From NCBI GenBank assembly GCA_021325255.1, contig JAJPHP010000069.1:1-60207 (forward strand): DNA of 60,207 nt, read 5' to 3'. Source of the stretch: Nitrososphaerota archaeon. Lineage in GTDB: Archaea > Thermoproteota > Nitrososphaeria > Nitrososphaerales > CADDZS01. Below are positions 44,210 through 52,378 of this stretch, piece by piece (within the stretch, counting starts at the first letter, position 1; each line of letters opens with the position of its first letter). Below the pieces are notes generated by a model that had not been told where the DNA came from, searched no databases, and saw only the letters and a list, made by a program, of their open reading frames with translations. Position numbers and translations under genes: made by a program.

Positions 44210-45313
44210 TCAGAATCGCCCGAGTCTTTTTTGGAGCTTCGATGAATCGAGATGGAAAATCTTCTTCGGATTATCTTCGCTTGGAAGAAGAAATCCCTGT
44301 GCGCTCTTCATCGAACTGAACCTAAAAGCCCTCGACATCATCTCAGTATTCCTTGAGGCTCCGAATCCTCCGTGCCTGTCTACTGCAATCACTCCCCCCG
44401 TTTCGAGCCCCCTTGACTTCGAGAGGACATTGATCGCAGCGTCGCAGGCTGCCTGAGCGCTCAAACCCGTCCTCATAAAGTCGCAGACTGTCTTGCACAA
44501 GCAGACGCGAATTATCTCTTCCCCCAATCCTGTGGCGCATGCAGCCCCGGATGATCCATCAGCATAGATGCCGGCTCCGATTATCGCAGAGTCGCCTACA
44601 CGTCCCGGAAGTTTCAGCCACCTGCCGCCCGTCGACACACCGGAGCAGAGCGTTCCCCTGGTGTCAATTGCAACGGCTCCGACGGTGTCATTCTTGTCAA
44701 AATCACTGCCCTTTAGGGTAGACAAGTATTTCGCTGTAATCTTCATGTTCTTAGGCCACTCCGGTATTTTGGTGAGTTTCAGCTTTTCATACTGCTTTAG
44801 CCTGAGAACGCTTGGCTTGAGGGGTTGCACAGTAAATCCTACCGCCCGCGCAAACTGCTCTATGTTGTCGGAGCCTGCCATGATCACGTGGTCAGATTTC
44901 TCCATGATCGCCCTTGCAAGAGAGATCGGGTTCCTCGCTGCGTTCGCGCTCGCAATTGCACCGCAGCTGAGGTCGCCGGTCATTACGGCAGCATCAGCGA
45001 GAACTCGGCCGTCGAGAGTTAGGCAGGCGCCAGAGCCTGCGTTGAACGCCGCAGAGTTTTCCATTATCTTGATCGCCTCTTCGACGGCGTCGGTGGAACT
45101 CCCACCCTTGCTCAACACTTCAAATCCTCGGGTCGCGCATCTCCGAAGCACATCCCTTCTTTTGGTGTACTCTTCGGCTGAAGTATGGACGTAGGTGCCC
45201 GCGCCTCCGTGCACTATGATTCCGTACTGCGGGTTTTCATTCTTCTTCATCTTCACCATTTCATTCGAAGCGCGGTTCCTGCTTGGCGATTGGTACGCCA
45301 TTGACTTCATCAC
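44210..45313 (-). CDS. Isoaspartyl peptidase / L-asparaginase (Ntn hydrolase)
   Basis: An N-terminal nucleophile hydrolase made as a precursor that autocleaves. HGGAGTY near residue 35, the alpha-subunit signature, and NDTVGAVAID supply the nucleophilic Thr, which becomes the N terminus of the beta subunit. TGGRWLKLPGRVGDSAIIGAG is typical of the beta subunit. It removes isoaspartyl residues or hydrolyses asparagine. The start is GTG/ATG 45313/45310, 12-15 nt after the transcript start predicted from the TATA-like ACTATAG near 45351. Convergent with the methyltransferase gene and divergent from padR. Confidence 0.92.
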   Translation of the reverse strand: MMKSMAYQSPSRNRASNEMVKMKKNENPQYGIIVHGGAGTYVHTSAEEYTKRRDVLRRCATRGFEVLSKGGSSTDAVEEAIKIMENSAAFNAGSGACLTLDGRVLADAAVMTGDLSCGAIASANAARNPISLARAIMEKSDHVIMAGSDNIEQFARAVGFTVQPLKPSVLRLKQYEKLKLTKIPEWPKNMKITAKYLSTLKGSDFDKNDTVGAVAIDTRGTLCSGVSTGGRWLKLPGRVGDSAIIGAGIYADGSSGAACATGLGEEIIRVCLCKTVCDFMRTGLSAQAACDAAINVLSKSRGLETGGVIAVDRHGGFGASRNTEMMSRAFRFSSMKSAQGFLLPSEDNPKKIFHLDSSKLQKRLGRF

Positions 45314-45381
45314 TGTTCAGAGAAAGAGGGAGATTTCCTTCTTCCTTCTATAGTATCAAAGAAGAGCTAGGACTGACATTT

Positions 45382-45389
45382 CTTTTTAT
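45382..45389 (+). promoter_or_regulatory. TATA box of the PadR-type gene
   Basis: CTTTTTATC centred near 45386. Predicted transcript start near 45412, two nt before the ATG at 45414, so a leaderless mRNA. Confidence 0.5.
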
Positions 45390-45413
45390 CTGAGCTGCTT
45401 TATGGGTTCGGAT

Positions 45414-45809
45414 ATGGCGAAGAATGGGGCAGAGGTTTTCGCGCCGAAGGGGCTGCTGAGAATGCTCATTCTGAAGATTGCGTCGACCAAACCCGTAACC
45501 GGAGTCGAGATAATGCAGGAGGTCCCGGAGATGACTGAGAAGCTTTGGTCGCCGAGCCCGGGCTCGGTGTACTACCTCCTCGGCGAGATGGAGGAGGACG
45601 GGATGCTCATACACGTCCCCACGGGCGAGGCCGGAATCAAGAGATATGTATCGTCGGAGAAGGGGAAGCTCAGCCTCGAATCCTTCAAGCTCGACGCGCG
45701 GAAGAACCTCTACCGTCAAATGATAATGCTTAGAATTCTTTCCGATCTGGCGGAAGATCGCGCCGCGTCTGACGCAATCTCCTCGCTCTCAAAGAAAGTG
45801 GCTCTATAG
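45414..45809 (+). CDS. PadR-family transcriptional regulator
   Basis: A 131-residue winged-helix regulator. The family features are LRMLILKIASTKPVTGVEIMQEV in the first half and WSPSPGSVYYLLGEMEEDGML in the recognition part, then a helical dimerisation tail. The TATA box predicts a transcript start two nt before ATG 45414, so I use that start rather than the ATG four codons upstream. Effector and targets are unknown. It stands alone between asparaginase and gar1. Confidence 0.9.
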   Translation: MAKNGAEVFAPKGLLRMLILKIASTKPVTGVEIMQEVPEMTEKLWSPSPGSVYYLLGEMEEDGMLIHVPTGEAGIKRYVSSEKGKLSLESFKLDARKNLYRQMIMLRILSDLAEDRAASDAISSLSKKVAL

Positions 45810-45928
45810 CCTGAGACAAGTGTTTACGGTCTCTCTTACCTGAACACCCAACGTTTCCTCAGTATACACATGAAGTATTCTGCTTTTTGAGAAACGGTTT
45901 CCAATAGCGGGTTCCGACGCAAAGAATA

Positions 45929-45937
45929 CTTAAAAAC
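45929..45937 (+). promoter_or_regulatory. TATA box of gar1
   Basis: ACTTAAAAAC-like element centred near 45932. Predicted start about 45958, six nt before the TTG at 45964. Confidence 0.5.
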
Positions 45938-45963
45938 GCGGATTGACCCACGAACCCTCCAAG

Positions 45964-46293
45964 TTGCAAGAAGCCGGCACGGTCCTGCACCTAGCTAGGA
46001 GCGGCCGTCTCATTTTGAAAGCGAGCTCACAGGTACGCGATGGCTCGATACTCGTGGACGACGTTGGACGTAGGATTTGCAAGGTCATCGAGACCATCGG
46101 CCCCGTCGCGAGTCCATATCTTTCCTCCCAACCTCTCACTGACAGGATTGAAAGGGTCTTAGGCACGAAACTGTTCATTTCGGAAGAATTTGGCGAGCGG
46201 AAAAAGTTTGTGAAGGGCAGAGGCCCACATAGAGACAGATTCGGTAGGGGCGGCGGCGCTCCGAGAAGATACTCGGAGAGGAAGCACGGCTAA
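45964..46293 (+). CDS. gar1: H/ACA ribonucleoprotein subunit Gar1
   Basis: Gar1 binds the pseudouridine synthase Cbf5 and helps release RNA product in H/ACA particles. The 109-residue protein opens with EAGTVLHLARSGRLIL and has the beta-barrel signature DGSILVDDVGRRICKVIETIGPVASPYLS. The tail ends in an RGG-like basic stretch (GRGPHRDRFGRGGGAPRRY). I start at TTG 45964, as the TATA box places transcription just upstream. Cotranscription with tfb, 134 bp downstream, is common in archaea. Confidence 0.92.
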   Translation: MQEAGTVLHLARSGRLILKASSQVRDGSILVDDVGRRICKVIETIGPVASPYLSSQPLTDRIERVLGTKLFISEEFGERKKFVKGRGPHRDRFGRGGGAPRRYSERKHG

Positions 46294-46427
46294 TCCACAG
46301 CAAGATAAGAACTAAGAAAGAGCAACTAGTCTCAGAGAATTGATTTTTCAACTTTAACAGTAGTGGTAAATAGCAGGCCAAACCTGGTCGTCACACAAGA
46401 AAAGCGGCGGGAAACTCGTCAGATAAT

Positions 46428-47384
46428 TTGGAACACATCAAGAAGAGAGAAGGCATCGGCGGACTCGTGCAGTGCCCCAATTGCAGAGGGCAGCTGATAG
46501 GAGATTTTGAAAAGGGGGAGATACTTTGCCCCAAGTGTGGCTACGTTGCCCTAGATCAAGGCGTAGATCCTACTCCTGAATGGAAATCGATGGACTACGA
46601 GGAGCGTGCGAAGAGGATGCGAGTCGGGTTGCCCGGTACGTTCTCGCTCCACGACTATGGCCTGAGCACGGACATATCTGGAGACAACCGAGATTCACAC
46701 GGCAGGTACCTCACTCCCTACAACAGGGAGACCGCGCAGAGGATGCAGAAATGGCAGAGGCGCATCCGGACGTCCAATTCTGGAGAGAGGAGTCTCTCTG
46801 TGGCGCTTGCGAAGATTACCGAAGCGGCCGACGTCCTCAGACTACCGAGCTCTGTGGTCGAGGAGGCTTCGCATATATTCAGAAAGTCGGCAAAGCAGGA
46901 AGTCTCGAAGAGCAAATCCATTGCTGGGATGGCGGCCGCGGCCCTCTACCTTGCCTGTAGAAGAACCAACGTGAACAGGTCCTTGAAGGAGATTGCCAAA
47001 GCTGCTGGCACGCAGGGAAGGTCCACTGCAAAGTACTATCGCCTACTGATCAACGAAGTCGAAAGCAACTACATCCCGCCGCCTAGCGTACAAAAGTACA
47101 TATCAAAACTAGTGAACAAAGAGAAAATCAATCCTAGAGTAGAAAGGCTGGCCCTTGAGCTCGCAGACAAAGCAAATGAAAGCGAGATTTCAAGCGGCAA
47201 GACGCCGGCCGGCCTTGCGGCCGCCTATGTGTACATAGCTTCTGTCCTTTGTGGCGAACACATTCCACAGAGAGAGATAGCCGAATTTGCCGAGGTCACT
47301 GAGGTCACTGTGAGAAATAGGTGCAGAGAAATTCTTGACAAATTTATGATAAGGCAGAAGCTCAGGCCGCTGACCAAGCCATAA
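46428..47384 (+). CDS. tfb: Transcription initiation factor B (TFB)
   Basis: Recruits RNA polymerase to TATA promoters with TBP. The N-terminal zinc ribbon has C16xxC19 and C34xxC37. The B-reader/linker region (YGLSTDISGDNRDSHGR) follows, then two cyclin-type repeats (AGMAAAALYLACR and AGLAAAYVYIAS as their cores) with the C-terminal helix-turn-helix (IPQREIAEFAEVTEVTVRNR) that contacts the BRE. Full length at 318 residues, starting at TTG. The next gene, 69 bp downstream on the same strand, is a TFE-beta-type factor. Confidence 0.95.
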   Translation: MEHIKKREGIGGLVQCPNCRGQLIGDFEKGEILCPKCGYVALDQGVDPTPEWKSMDYEERAKRMRVGLPGTFSLHDYGLSTDISGDNRDSHGRYLTPYNRETAQRMQKWQRRIRTSNSGERSLSVALAKITEAADVLRLPSSVVEEASHIFRKSAKQEVSKSKSIAGMAAAALYLACRRTNVNRSLKEIAKAAGTQGRSTAKYYRLLINEVESNYIPPPSVQKYISKLVNKEKINPRVERLALELADKANESEISSGKTPAGLAAAYVYIASVLCGEHIPQREIAEFAEVTEVTVRNRCREILDKFMIRQKLRPLTKP

Positions 47385-47453
47385 CGTTTGAAGGGTTTAA
47401 ATCGTACTTGTTACCATTTAGTGATATTCTATATTTCTTGTCGGTGATCATGC

Positions 47454-47942
47454 GTGGTGGCGACCGTATCCAAGGAAGAAGATGCTTTGCTTGATTTGAC
47501 ATCCAAAGTGTACAAGCTTGTCGTGGAACATCCTGACGGCGTTTTGCAAAGCGAGCTGTGGAAGGAACTAACCCTGACCAGCAGGGACGGGTCTCGCCTC
47601 GCAATCAGGCTAGAAAGACGCGGGATGATCCGCAGAGAAAAGGTCCTCGACGGAGGCCGCTGGACGTACAAACTCACTCCTCTAAGGATGCCCGTCCACA
47701 TTTCATCAATCGAGCAGGCTCCCTGCATCACATGTCCGTACGAATCAAAGTGCTCACTTACAGGCGTCGTCAGCCCGTTATCGTGCCCGTGGATCTGCGA
47801 GTGGGTGGTCAGGGAGTTCAAGGAGAAGATACGAGTGGTTGCGATTAGAGATACTAGCGAAGAGGAAGAAGATTCCGAGGCCGCCGGCAGATCGATGACC
47901 TCGACCCGATTGTTGAAACGAGTTGCAGCATCCACCCGCTAG
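47454..47942 (+). CDS. TFE-beta / RPC39(RPC34)-like transcription factor with Fe-S cysteines
   Basis: A 162-residue protein with a winged-helix N terminus (SKVYKLVVEHPDGVLQSEL, LAIRLERRGMIRRE) and a C-terminal cysteine set C91xxC94 x5 C100 x10 C111. The set is embedded in CPYESKC...SPLSCPWICEW, as in human RPC39 and crenarchaeal TFE-beta, which bind a 4Fe-4S cluster. These factors pair with TFE-alpha to help open promoters. Start GTG 47454 or 47457; a TATA-like TTCTATATTTC about 25 bp upstream favours the second, leaderless. Adjacent to tfb, which strengthens the call. The acidic C-terminal tail (EEEEDSEAA) is extra. Confidence 0.85.
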   Translation: MVATVSKEEDALLDLTSKVYKLVVEHPDGVLQSELWKELTLTSRDGSRLAIRLERRGMIRREKVLDGGRWTYKLTPLRMPVHISSIEQAPCITCPYESKCSLTGVVSPLSCPWICEWVVREFKEKIRVVAIRDTSEEEEDSEAAGRSMTSTRLLKRVAASTR

Positions 47943-48232
47943 TCAGCTCTTTTGCGCGTCTACCTTCGTTATTCTTTTTTTGCGAAACTTACTCTAGCGT
48001 CCGCTTTCCGCCGCGCGTTTGTCAGATTCTACAGAATTGTGGACTGACTTCATTCGCAGAGGGAGTGAAAACCTTCATCAGGAAGATTGACTTGATGATA
48101 TGTACGACAGATAGGGACGCACACTTCGACGAAAAATTAGGCAGGCTTCAACCTGCCAAGAGAAGAAGATAGCATCCGCATATATTTCAGTAATCGTTTG
48201 AAATTCATCAAAGAGGGGAATTGTGATTAACT

Positions 48233-48937
48233 TTGAAGCTAGAGCAGGCAAAGAAAGACCACTACAGGAAACTCGCAAAGGCCGAGGGGTATCGAAGCAG
48301 AGCTGCCTTCAAACTCAAGCAGCTCGACAGCAAGTATCACCTCTTCGGACGCGGGTCGGTGGTTATCGACGTGGGGTGCGCTCCAGGCGGGTGGCTCGAA
48401 GTCGCTTCGGAGGTTGTTGGAGATAGAGGTCTCGTGATTGGCGTTGACCTTGCAAAGGTAAAGCCCATCGGCAGGAAAAACGTGAAGATTTTAGTGCAGG
48501 ACATCACCTCGCCCAGTTTCCCGTCCTTGATAAGGGACGCCCTTGGAAAAGGGAAGGCTGATTGCGTGCTCGCCGACCTTTCTCCGAAACTTTCAGGGAT
48601 TTGGGACATGGATCACTTTAGGCAGATTGAGCTGTGCAACAAGGTCGTGGACCTGCTCCCCGAGATCCTGACGGAAGGAGGCTCCAGCGTGATGAAAGCC
48701 TTCCACGGGAGTGAGCTCGATCGACTAGTCAGAAGGTTGAGGCAGAGCTTCGAGCAAGTGGACGTTTCAAAACCTGAAGCGAGCAGGAAGGAAAGCAGCG
48801 AGGTCTACCTAGTGTCCCAGGGGTTCAACGGTCGAGTAGTCCCTTCATCGCAGAGCGAATCTCCTCAAGAGGTGCGTCCGTCCGAATCGCTTGAGGGTTC
48901 AAGCGAGTCCGACTTGCTTGACGACCGGCTTCCCTAA
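48233..48937 (+). CDS. rlmE: rRNA (uridine-2'-O)-methyltransferase RlmE/FtsJ family
   Basis: Class I SAM methyltransferase for a 2'-O position of large-subunit rRNA or tRNA. SAM motif VIDVGCAPGGW is near residues 43-53. The catalytic tetrad K-D-K-E can be read in RAAFKLKQ, VLADLSP, SVMKAFHG and SSEVYLVS. The length of 234 includes a 45-residue Ser/Glu-rich tail (SQSESPQEVRPSESLEGSSESD) that has no family counterpart. That tail overlaps the converging trm1 gene by 113 bp. TTG start, downstream of a TATA-like CATATATTT near 48180. Confidence 0.9.
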   Translation: MKLEQAKKDHYRKLAKAEGYRSRAAFKLKQLDSKYHLFGRGSVVIDVGCAPGGWLEVASEVVGDRGLVIGVDLAKVKPIGRKNVKILVQDITSPSFPSLIRDALGKGKADCVLADLSPKLSGIWDMDHFRQIELCNKVVDLLPEILTEGGSSVMKAFHGSELDRLVRRLRQSFEQVDVSKPEASRKESSEVYLVSQGFNGRVVPSSQSESPQEVRPSESLEGSSESDLLDDRLP

Positions 48938-50042
48938 GCTTTGAAATCACTTCGTCGATCCGAGGTGTCCTAGTGCCCATCTGCTGGGAGATTGTCGTCA
49001 GGTCGTAGTAAAGCGGTAGATCAAGTTCATAAGGATCAAAAAGCATCGGCAACTCTTGAAATTCCTTGCACTTGTCAATGAATTCCCTTGATTGTATCTT
49101 CCCTATCCAAAGCGGTCCTCCATATCTGAGCCTTCGCTTTGAGCAGCTTGGGCAGATGCCGAAATCCATTACATTCTTTGAATTGAGAGAGGAATCATCT
49201 CCCCCATCTTGCTTTGCACGCAAGCGAGAAGAGAAGAACTCTTCCCTTCCCAGGGTTGACCTGTAGCCACAGGAGAAGCAGTGCTTAACGAACCCCATAT
49301 CCCTCTCGTTTTCTCTTGAATGCCTGTTACCGACCTTGACTAGGCAATATGCCCGAAAGTAGTGCATATTATGGTGGCAGAATATGGGGGCTATTCCCGT
49401 TTCGAGCCTCATTGCTGCCGCCGCCGCAAGTCCGAAAATTAGGCGTAGGCCGATTTCGTGAGAGTAATCGGTCCGCAGTGAAGTTCCGTTATACTTCATC
49501 TGCGCCACTTGAGGATAGACTCCACACAGCACGGCGCTGTCCGTTGCAGCAAGCGAAAGAAGACCTCCGTTTCCCACCGCCCTTAGGGCGCAATCGACGA
49601 AAGGCGAGGGTGTCCCGAAGGGATCTACGTCGACGATGTCAAATCTTTCGCCTCCAATGAGCCTTCTCGAAGATAGAAACGAGCAGGCCTCCTCGTTTGA
49701 AAACAAACATTTCTCCGTGATAGAGTTCATTTCTGCAGACTTCCTTGCAAGTGCAAGAGCTCGTGGATTCATGTCGTTGATGACTACTGTCTCTGAATCA
49801 GGGACCTCTTTTGCGACCCTCAATCCTCGCGCTCCTATGCCAGCAAGTGAATCGGCGAAACTGATCTTGCTCTTAGAATAAGCCTTGCAGAACGCATTAT
49901 AGCAAACGATCGAGACGTTGCGGACGAACCTGCCCTTCGGATTGAAGAAAGCGGGAAGCATCTTCGGCTCCTTCAGGGAAGGTACAACGAGAAGAGTCCC
50001 ATTCTCTTCGATTATCGAAGTCTCGGTAGTTTCGGGCAACAC
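48825..50042 (-). CDS. trm1: tRNA (guanine26-N2)-dimethyltransferase
   Basis: Trm1 makes m2,2G26 in tRNA. The N-terminal MLPAFFNPKGRFVRNVS, SAM motif SLAGIGARGLR, DVDPFGTPSPFVD and DSAVLCG are all present. A zinc-like cluster HCFSCGYRS / CPSC and the C-terminal winged-helix part follow. The 405-residue length is typical. The gene ends inside the RlmE tail on the opposite strand (113-bp overlap), so the last about 38 codons of trm1 and the unusual RlmE tail constrain each other. Confidence 0.93.
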   Translation of the reverse strand: MLPETTETSIIEENGTLLVVPSLKEPKMLPAFFNPKGRFVRNVSIVCYNAFCKAYSKSKISFADSLAGIGARGLRVAKEVPDSETVVINDMNPRALALARKSAEMNSITEKCLFSNEEACSFLSSRRLIGGERFDIVDVDPFGTPSPFVDCALRAVGNGGLLSLAATDSAVLCGVYPQVAQMKYNGTSLRTDYSHEIGLRLIFGLAAAAAMRLETGIAPIFCHHNMHYFRAYCLVKVGNRHSRENERDMGFVKHCFSCGYRSTLGREEFFSSRLRAKQDGGDDSSLNSKNVMDFGICPSCSKRRLRYGGPLWIGKIQSREFIDKCKEFQELPMLFDPYELDLPLYYDLTTISQQMGTRTPRIDEVISKLREAGRQASRTRLNPQAIRTDAPLEEIRSAMKGLLDR

Positions 50043-50164
50043 GGGAAAAACTTGACCGGGTAGGATTTAATACTCTACTGCTCACGTGGTTCATCAAAGC
50101 AGTGCTGAGAAGTAGGAAGCTGCTTTTTCATTGCGTTTGAAAGTCCAATTGGGGGACATGTTTA

Positions 50165-50746
50165 TTGAGCGATGGTTCGAAAACCGGGCAAACTAGGCTG
50201 TGGCTTATAACCGGGGACCCAGGTTCTGGCAAGTCCAGCGCCGTTTCGCGGATCTTGCTCCTCGTGAGATCTCAGGGGTTTACGGTAGGCGGGATTCTCA
50301 CGAGGGAAGTGAGGAGCCATGGTCAGCGAGAAGGGTTTTCGATTACCAACCTTGCGACGGATGAAACTGGTACGCTCGCCAGTGCGAAGGGAATCGTAGG
50401 CCCCCGTGTGGGCAAGTATCACGTTGACCTAAAGATTCTCTCGTCGATGGCGGTAACAGCGCTGGAGCATGCGAGGGACAAATCAGACCTCGTTGCCTGC
50501 GACGAGGTGGGACCGATGGAACTCTTGAGTCCAGAATTCAGAAAGGCAGTGATGAGCTGCATACTGCAATCCCACAAGCCCTCGATATGCGTAATACACA
50601 AGCGGCTTGTCGACCCCCTGATTGAAGATCTACGTAATTCCGAAGATTCAAAGTTGATTGAGGTCACCTACGAGAACAGGAACACCCTTCCGGATGAGAT
50701 TGCAGAGGAAATCATTGATCGCCTAAGACCAGAACTGAAAGGATGA
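50165..50746 (+). CDS. THEP1-type nucleoside-triphosphatase
   Basis: A 193-residue P-loop NTPase of the archaeal THEP1 family. Walker A is GDPGSGKSSA near residues 17-26, followed by VGGILTREVR (family signature) and Walker B LVACDEVGPME. Homologues hydrolyse several NTPs in vitro and the physiological role is not settled. It begins at TTG. The next gene, RNase HII, starts 54 bp later on the same strand, so they may share a transcript. Confidence 0.88.
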   Translation: MSDGSKTGQTRLWLITGDPGSGKSSAVSRILLLVRSQGFTVGGILTREVRSHGQREGFSITNLATDETGTLASAKGIVGPRVGKYHVDLKILSSMAVTALEHARDKSDLVACDEVGPMELLSPEFRKAVMSCILQSHKPSICVIHKRLVDPLIEDLRNSEDSKLIEVTYENRNTLPDEIAEEIIDRLRPELKG

Positions 50747-50800
50747 AAGTGAAGAGAAAAGGCGAACTTACAAAAAGAGATCCTGGAGACGCGTATCTAG

Positions 50801-51607
50801 TTGCTGGTAGCTGGAGTAGACGATGCAGGGCGAGGCTCCGTTCTTGGGCCGCTTGTAATCGGCGGTGTCTCAATTGATGACTCGAAGATTTCCAAGCTTC
50901 AAGAACTTGGCGTGAAAGACTCCAAACTCCTCTCCGCAAAGAAGAGGAGCAGTCTTTATCGCGAAATCAAGAAAATCGCACATTGCGTGGTCCACGAAAA
51001 GATACCACCGAAGCTCATCGACGAAGCAGTGCTCAAGGGCGAAAGACTCTACCGCCTAAATTTCTTGGAGGCTAGGTATATGGCCAAAGTCCTCTCGCGA
51101 CTGGAGTTCAAGGTTGCATACGTTGACTGCTGCGACACCGACCAGAAGAGGTTCGGCAACCTGATTGCTGATCTCCTTGCTATTGAGAAAACTAGTGGTA
51201 GAAAAAAGAGCCGATCGGGAAAGAAGAATCCGACTCATTCTCTCGGTCCGTTAATTGTCGATTACAACAACAGTAACAATCCATTGCGACAAAAGATAGT
51301 CAGCGAACACCACGCAGACAGGAACTACGCTGTAGTTTCGGCGGCCTCTATAATCGCTAAAGTCACACGCGATGCGGCGGTGAAGAGACTTCAGAAAGAG
51401 CACGGCGTATTCGGAAGTGGCTATCCGTCAGATCCAGCCACGATAGAATTTCTGAAGAGCTTTGTAGACAGCTCAAAGAGCCTCCCTCCGTTCACCCGGC
51501 TCTCCTGGGCTACCGTGATCAGACTTTCCAAAGGAGGCAAGCAAGCTGAGGGCGAAGAAAATGAACGAAGAAATCAACTTGGAATTGAGAAGTTCGTCGT
51601 CAAGTAA
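50801..51607 (+). CDS. rnhB: Ribonuclease HII
   Basis: Cleaves RNA in RNA-DNA hybrids and single ribonucleotides in DNA. The N-terminal active-site motif is GVDDAGRGSVLGP, where most enzymes read DEAGRGPV, so the second catalytic acid is Asp rather than Glu and Pro is Ser. The later acids are in AYVDCCDTD and ADRNYAVVSAASIIAKVTRD. A basic insertion (GRKKSRSGKKN) sits near residues 130-140. The 268-residue length is above the usual 210-230 because of that insertion and a charged tail. It converges on fibrillarin (11-bp gap). Confidence 0.9.
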   Translation: MLVAGVDDAGRGSVLGPLVIGGVSIDDSKISKLQELGVKDSKLLSAKKRSSLYREIKKIAHCVVHEKIPPKLIDEAVLKGERLYRLNFLEARYMAKVLSRLEFKVAYVDCCDTDQKRFGNLIADLLAIEKTSGRKKSRSGKKNPTHSLGPLIVDYNNSNNPLRQKIVSEHHADRNYAVVSAASIIAKVTRDAAVKRLQKEHGVFGSGYPSDPATIEFLKSFVDSSKSLPPFTRLSWATVIRLSKGGKQAEGEENERRNQLGIEKFVVK

Positions 51608-51618
51608 GCTCGCGAGTT

Positions 51619-52341
51619 CTATCCCATCTTTGCCACGAGCAGCGCATGATTCCGGTCAAACGGCTCAAGGTCTATCTGCTCCGTCACTTCAAATCCTGCA
51701 CCCTCTAGCGTCCGCTTCTGCTCTGCGAAGACCTGATCCTTGGGCTTGAGCACGTCTATGCTGCTCGCCTTTACCACCAACATCAGCGTGCTATTTTTTC
51801 CGATGTACGAGCGGCAATTCAAGATGGCAATCTCCGTCTGATCCGCCTGCGCAATGTCGCAGTAGACGCTGTGCACTTCGCCGTAGACTGCGCCATACTT
51901 GTCGGGGTGCCTTGCATCGGCGATGATTGGAATCACGTTTCTCCTGTACTTTGCCACGTTCTCCAAGAGTTCCCTAGCAACGCGGGGAGCCAGTTCAACC
52001 GCGAATATGTGCCCGGATGACCCTAAAACGTCGGAAACGTGGGAAACCGTGGTTCCCGTCGATGCTCCCAGATAAAGGCAGGATTCACCTTCTTTGAAGG
52101 GGAACGATTTCAGACGGTTCAAAATTGCCGCCGCTAGTTTGCTACGGTATGGATCCCAAAGGCGGAACTCGACCGACGCGCCGCCGTATCTAACCTTGAT
52201 AAGAGACTCGCCGTAGTAAGATCTGCCGGGGGTCAGATTCTTCGTCGCAAGCGACTGCCTACCAGACTTTCTCGGGTCAGGGATTCTACAAACGCCCTGA
52301 AAAATTTGCTCGGCGCCCTTTTCTTCTTCGCCAACGGCCAT
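51619..52341 (-). CDS. flpA: Fibrillarin (box C/D 2'-O-methyltransferase)
   Basis: Catalytic subunit of box C/D RNPs that 2'-O-methylates rRNA and tRNA under guide RNA. The 240-residue protein has VEFRLWDPYRSKLAAAIL, SAM motif CLYLGASTGTTVSHVSD, the acid in FAVELAPR and the ADARHPDKY segment. No N-terminal RGG region, as usual in archaea. The nop5 gene lies immediately upstream on the same strand (37 bp), giving the classic nop5-flpA operon. L7Ae is not in the window. Confidence 0.95.
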   Translation of the reverse strand: MAVGEEEKGAEQIFQGVCRIPDPRKSGRQSLATKNLTPGRSYYGESLIKVRYGGASVEFRLWDPYRSKLAAAILNRLKSFPFKEGESCLYLGASTGTTVSHVSDVLGSSGHIFAVELAPRVARELLENVAKYRRNVIPIIADARHPDKYGAVYGEVHSVYCDIAQADQTEIAILNCRSYIGKNSTLMLVVKASSIDVLKPKDQVFAEQKRTLEGAGFEVTEQIDLEPFDRNHALLVAKMG

Positions 52342-52378
52342 TCCATGCTTCTCATCCTTTTTGCTCAGGCGTGATCAG

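Noticed and set aside
48065..48172. 35-codon plus-strand frame (GTG) reading MKTFIRKIDLMICTT
   Set aside because: Looks faintly coding but has no family, a GAGG too close to the start, and lies in the leader region of rlmE; not called.
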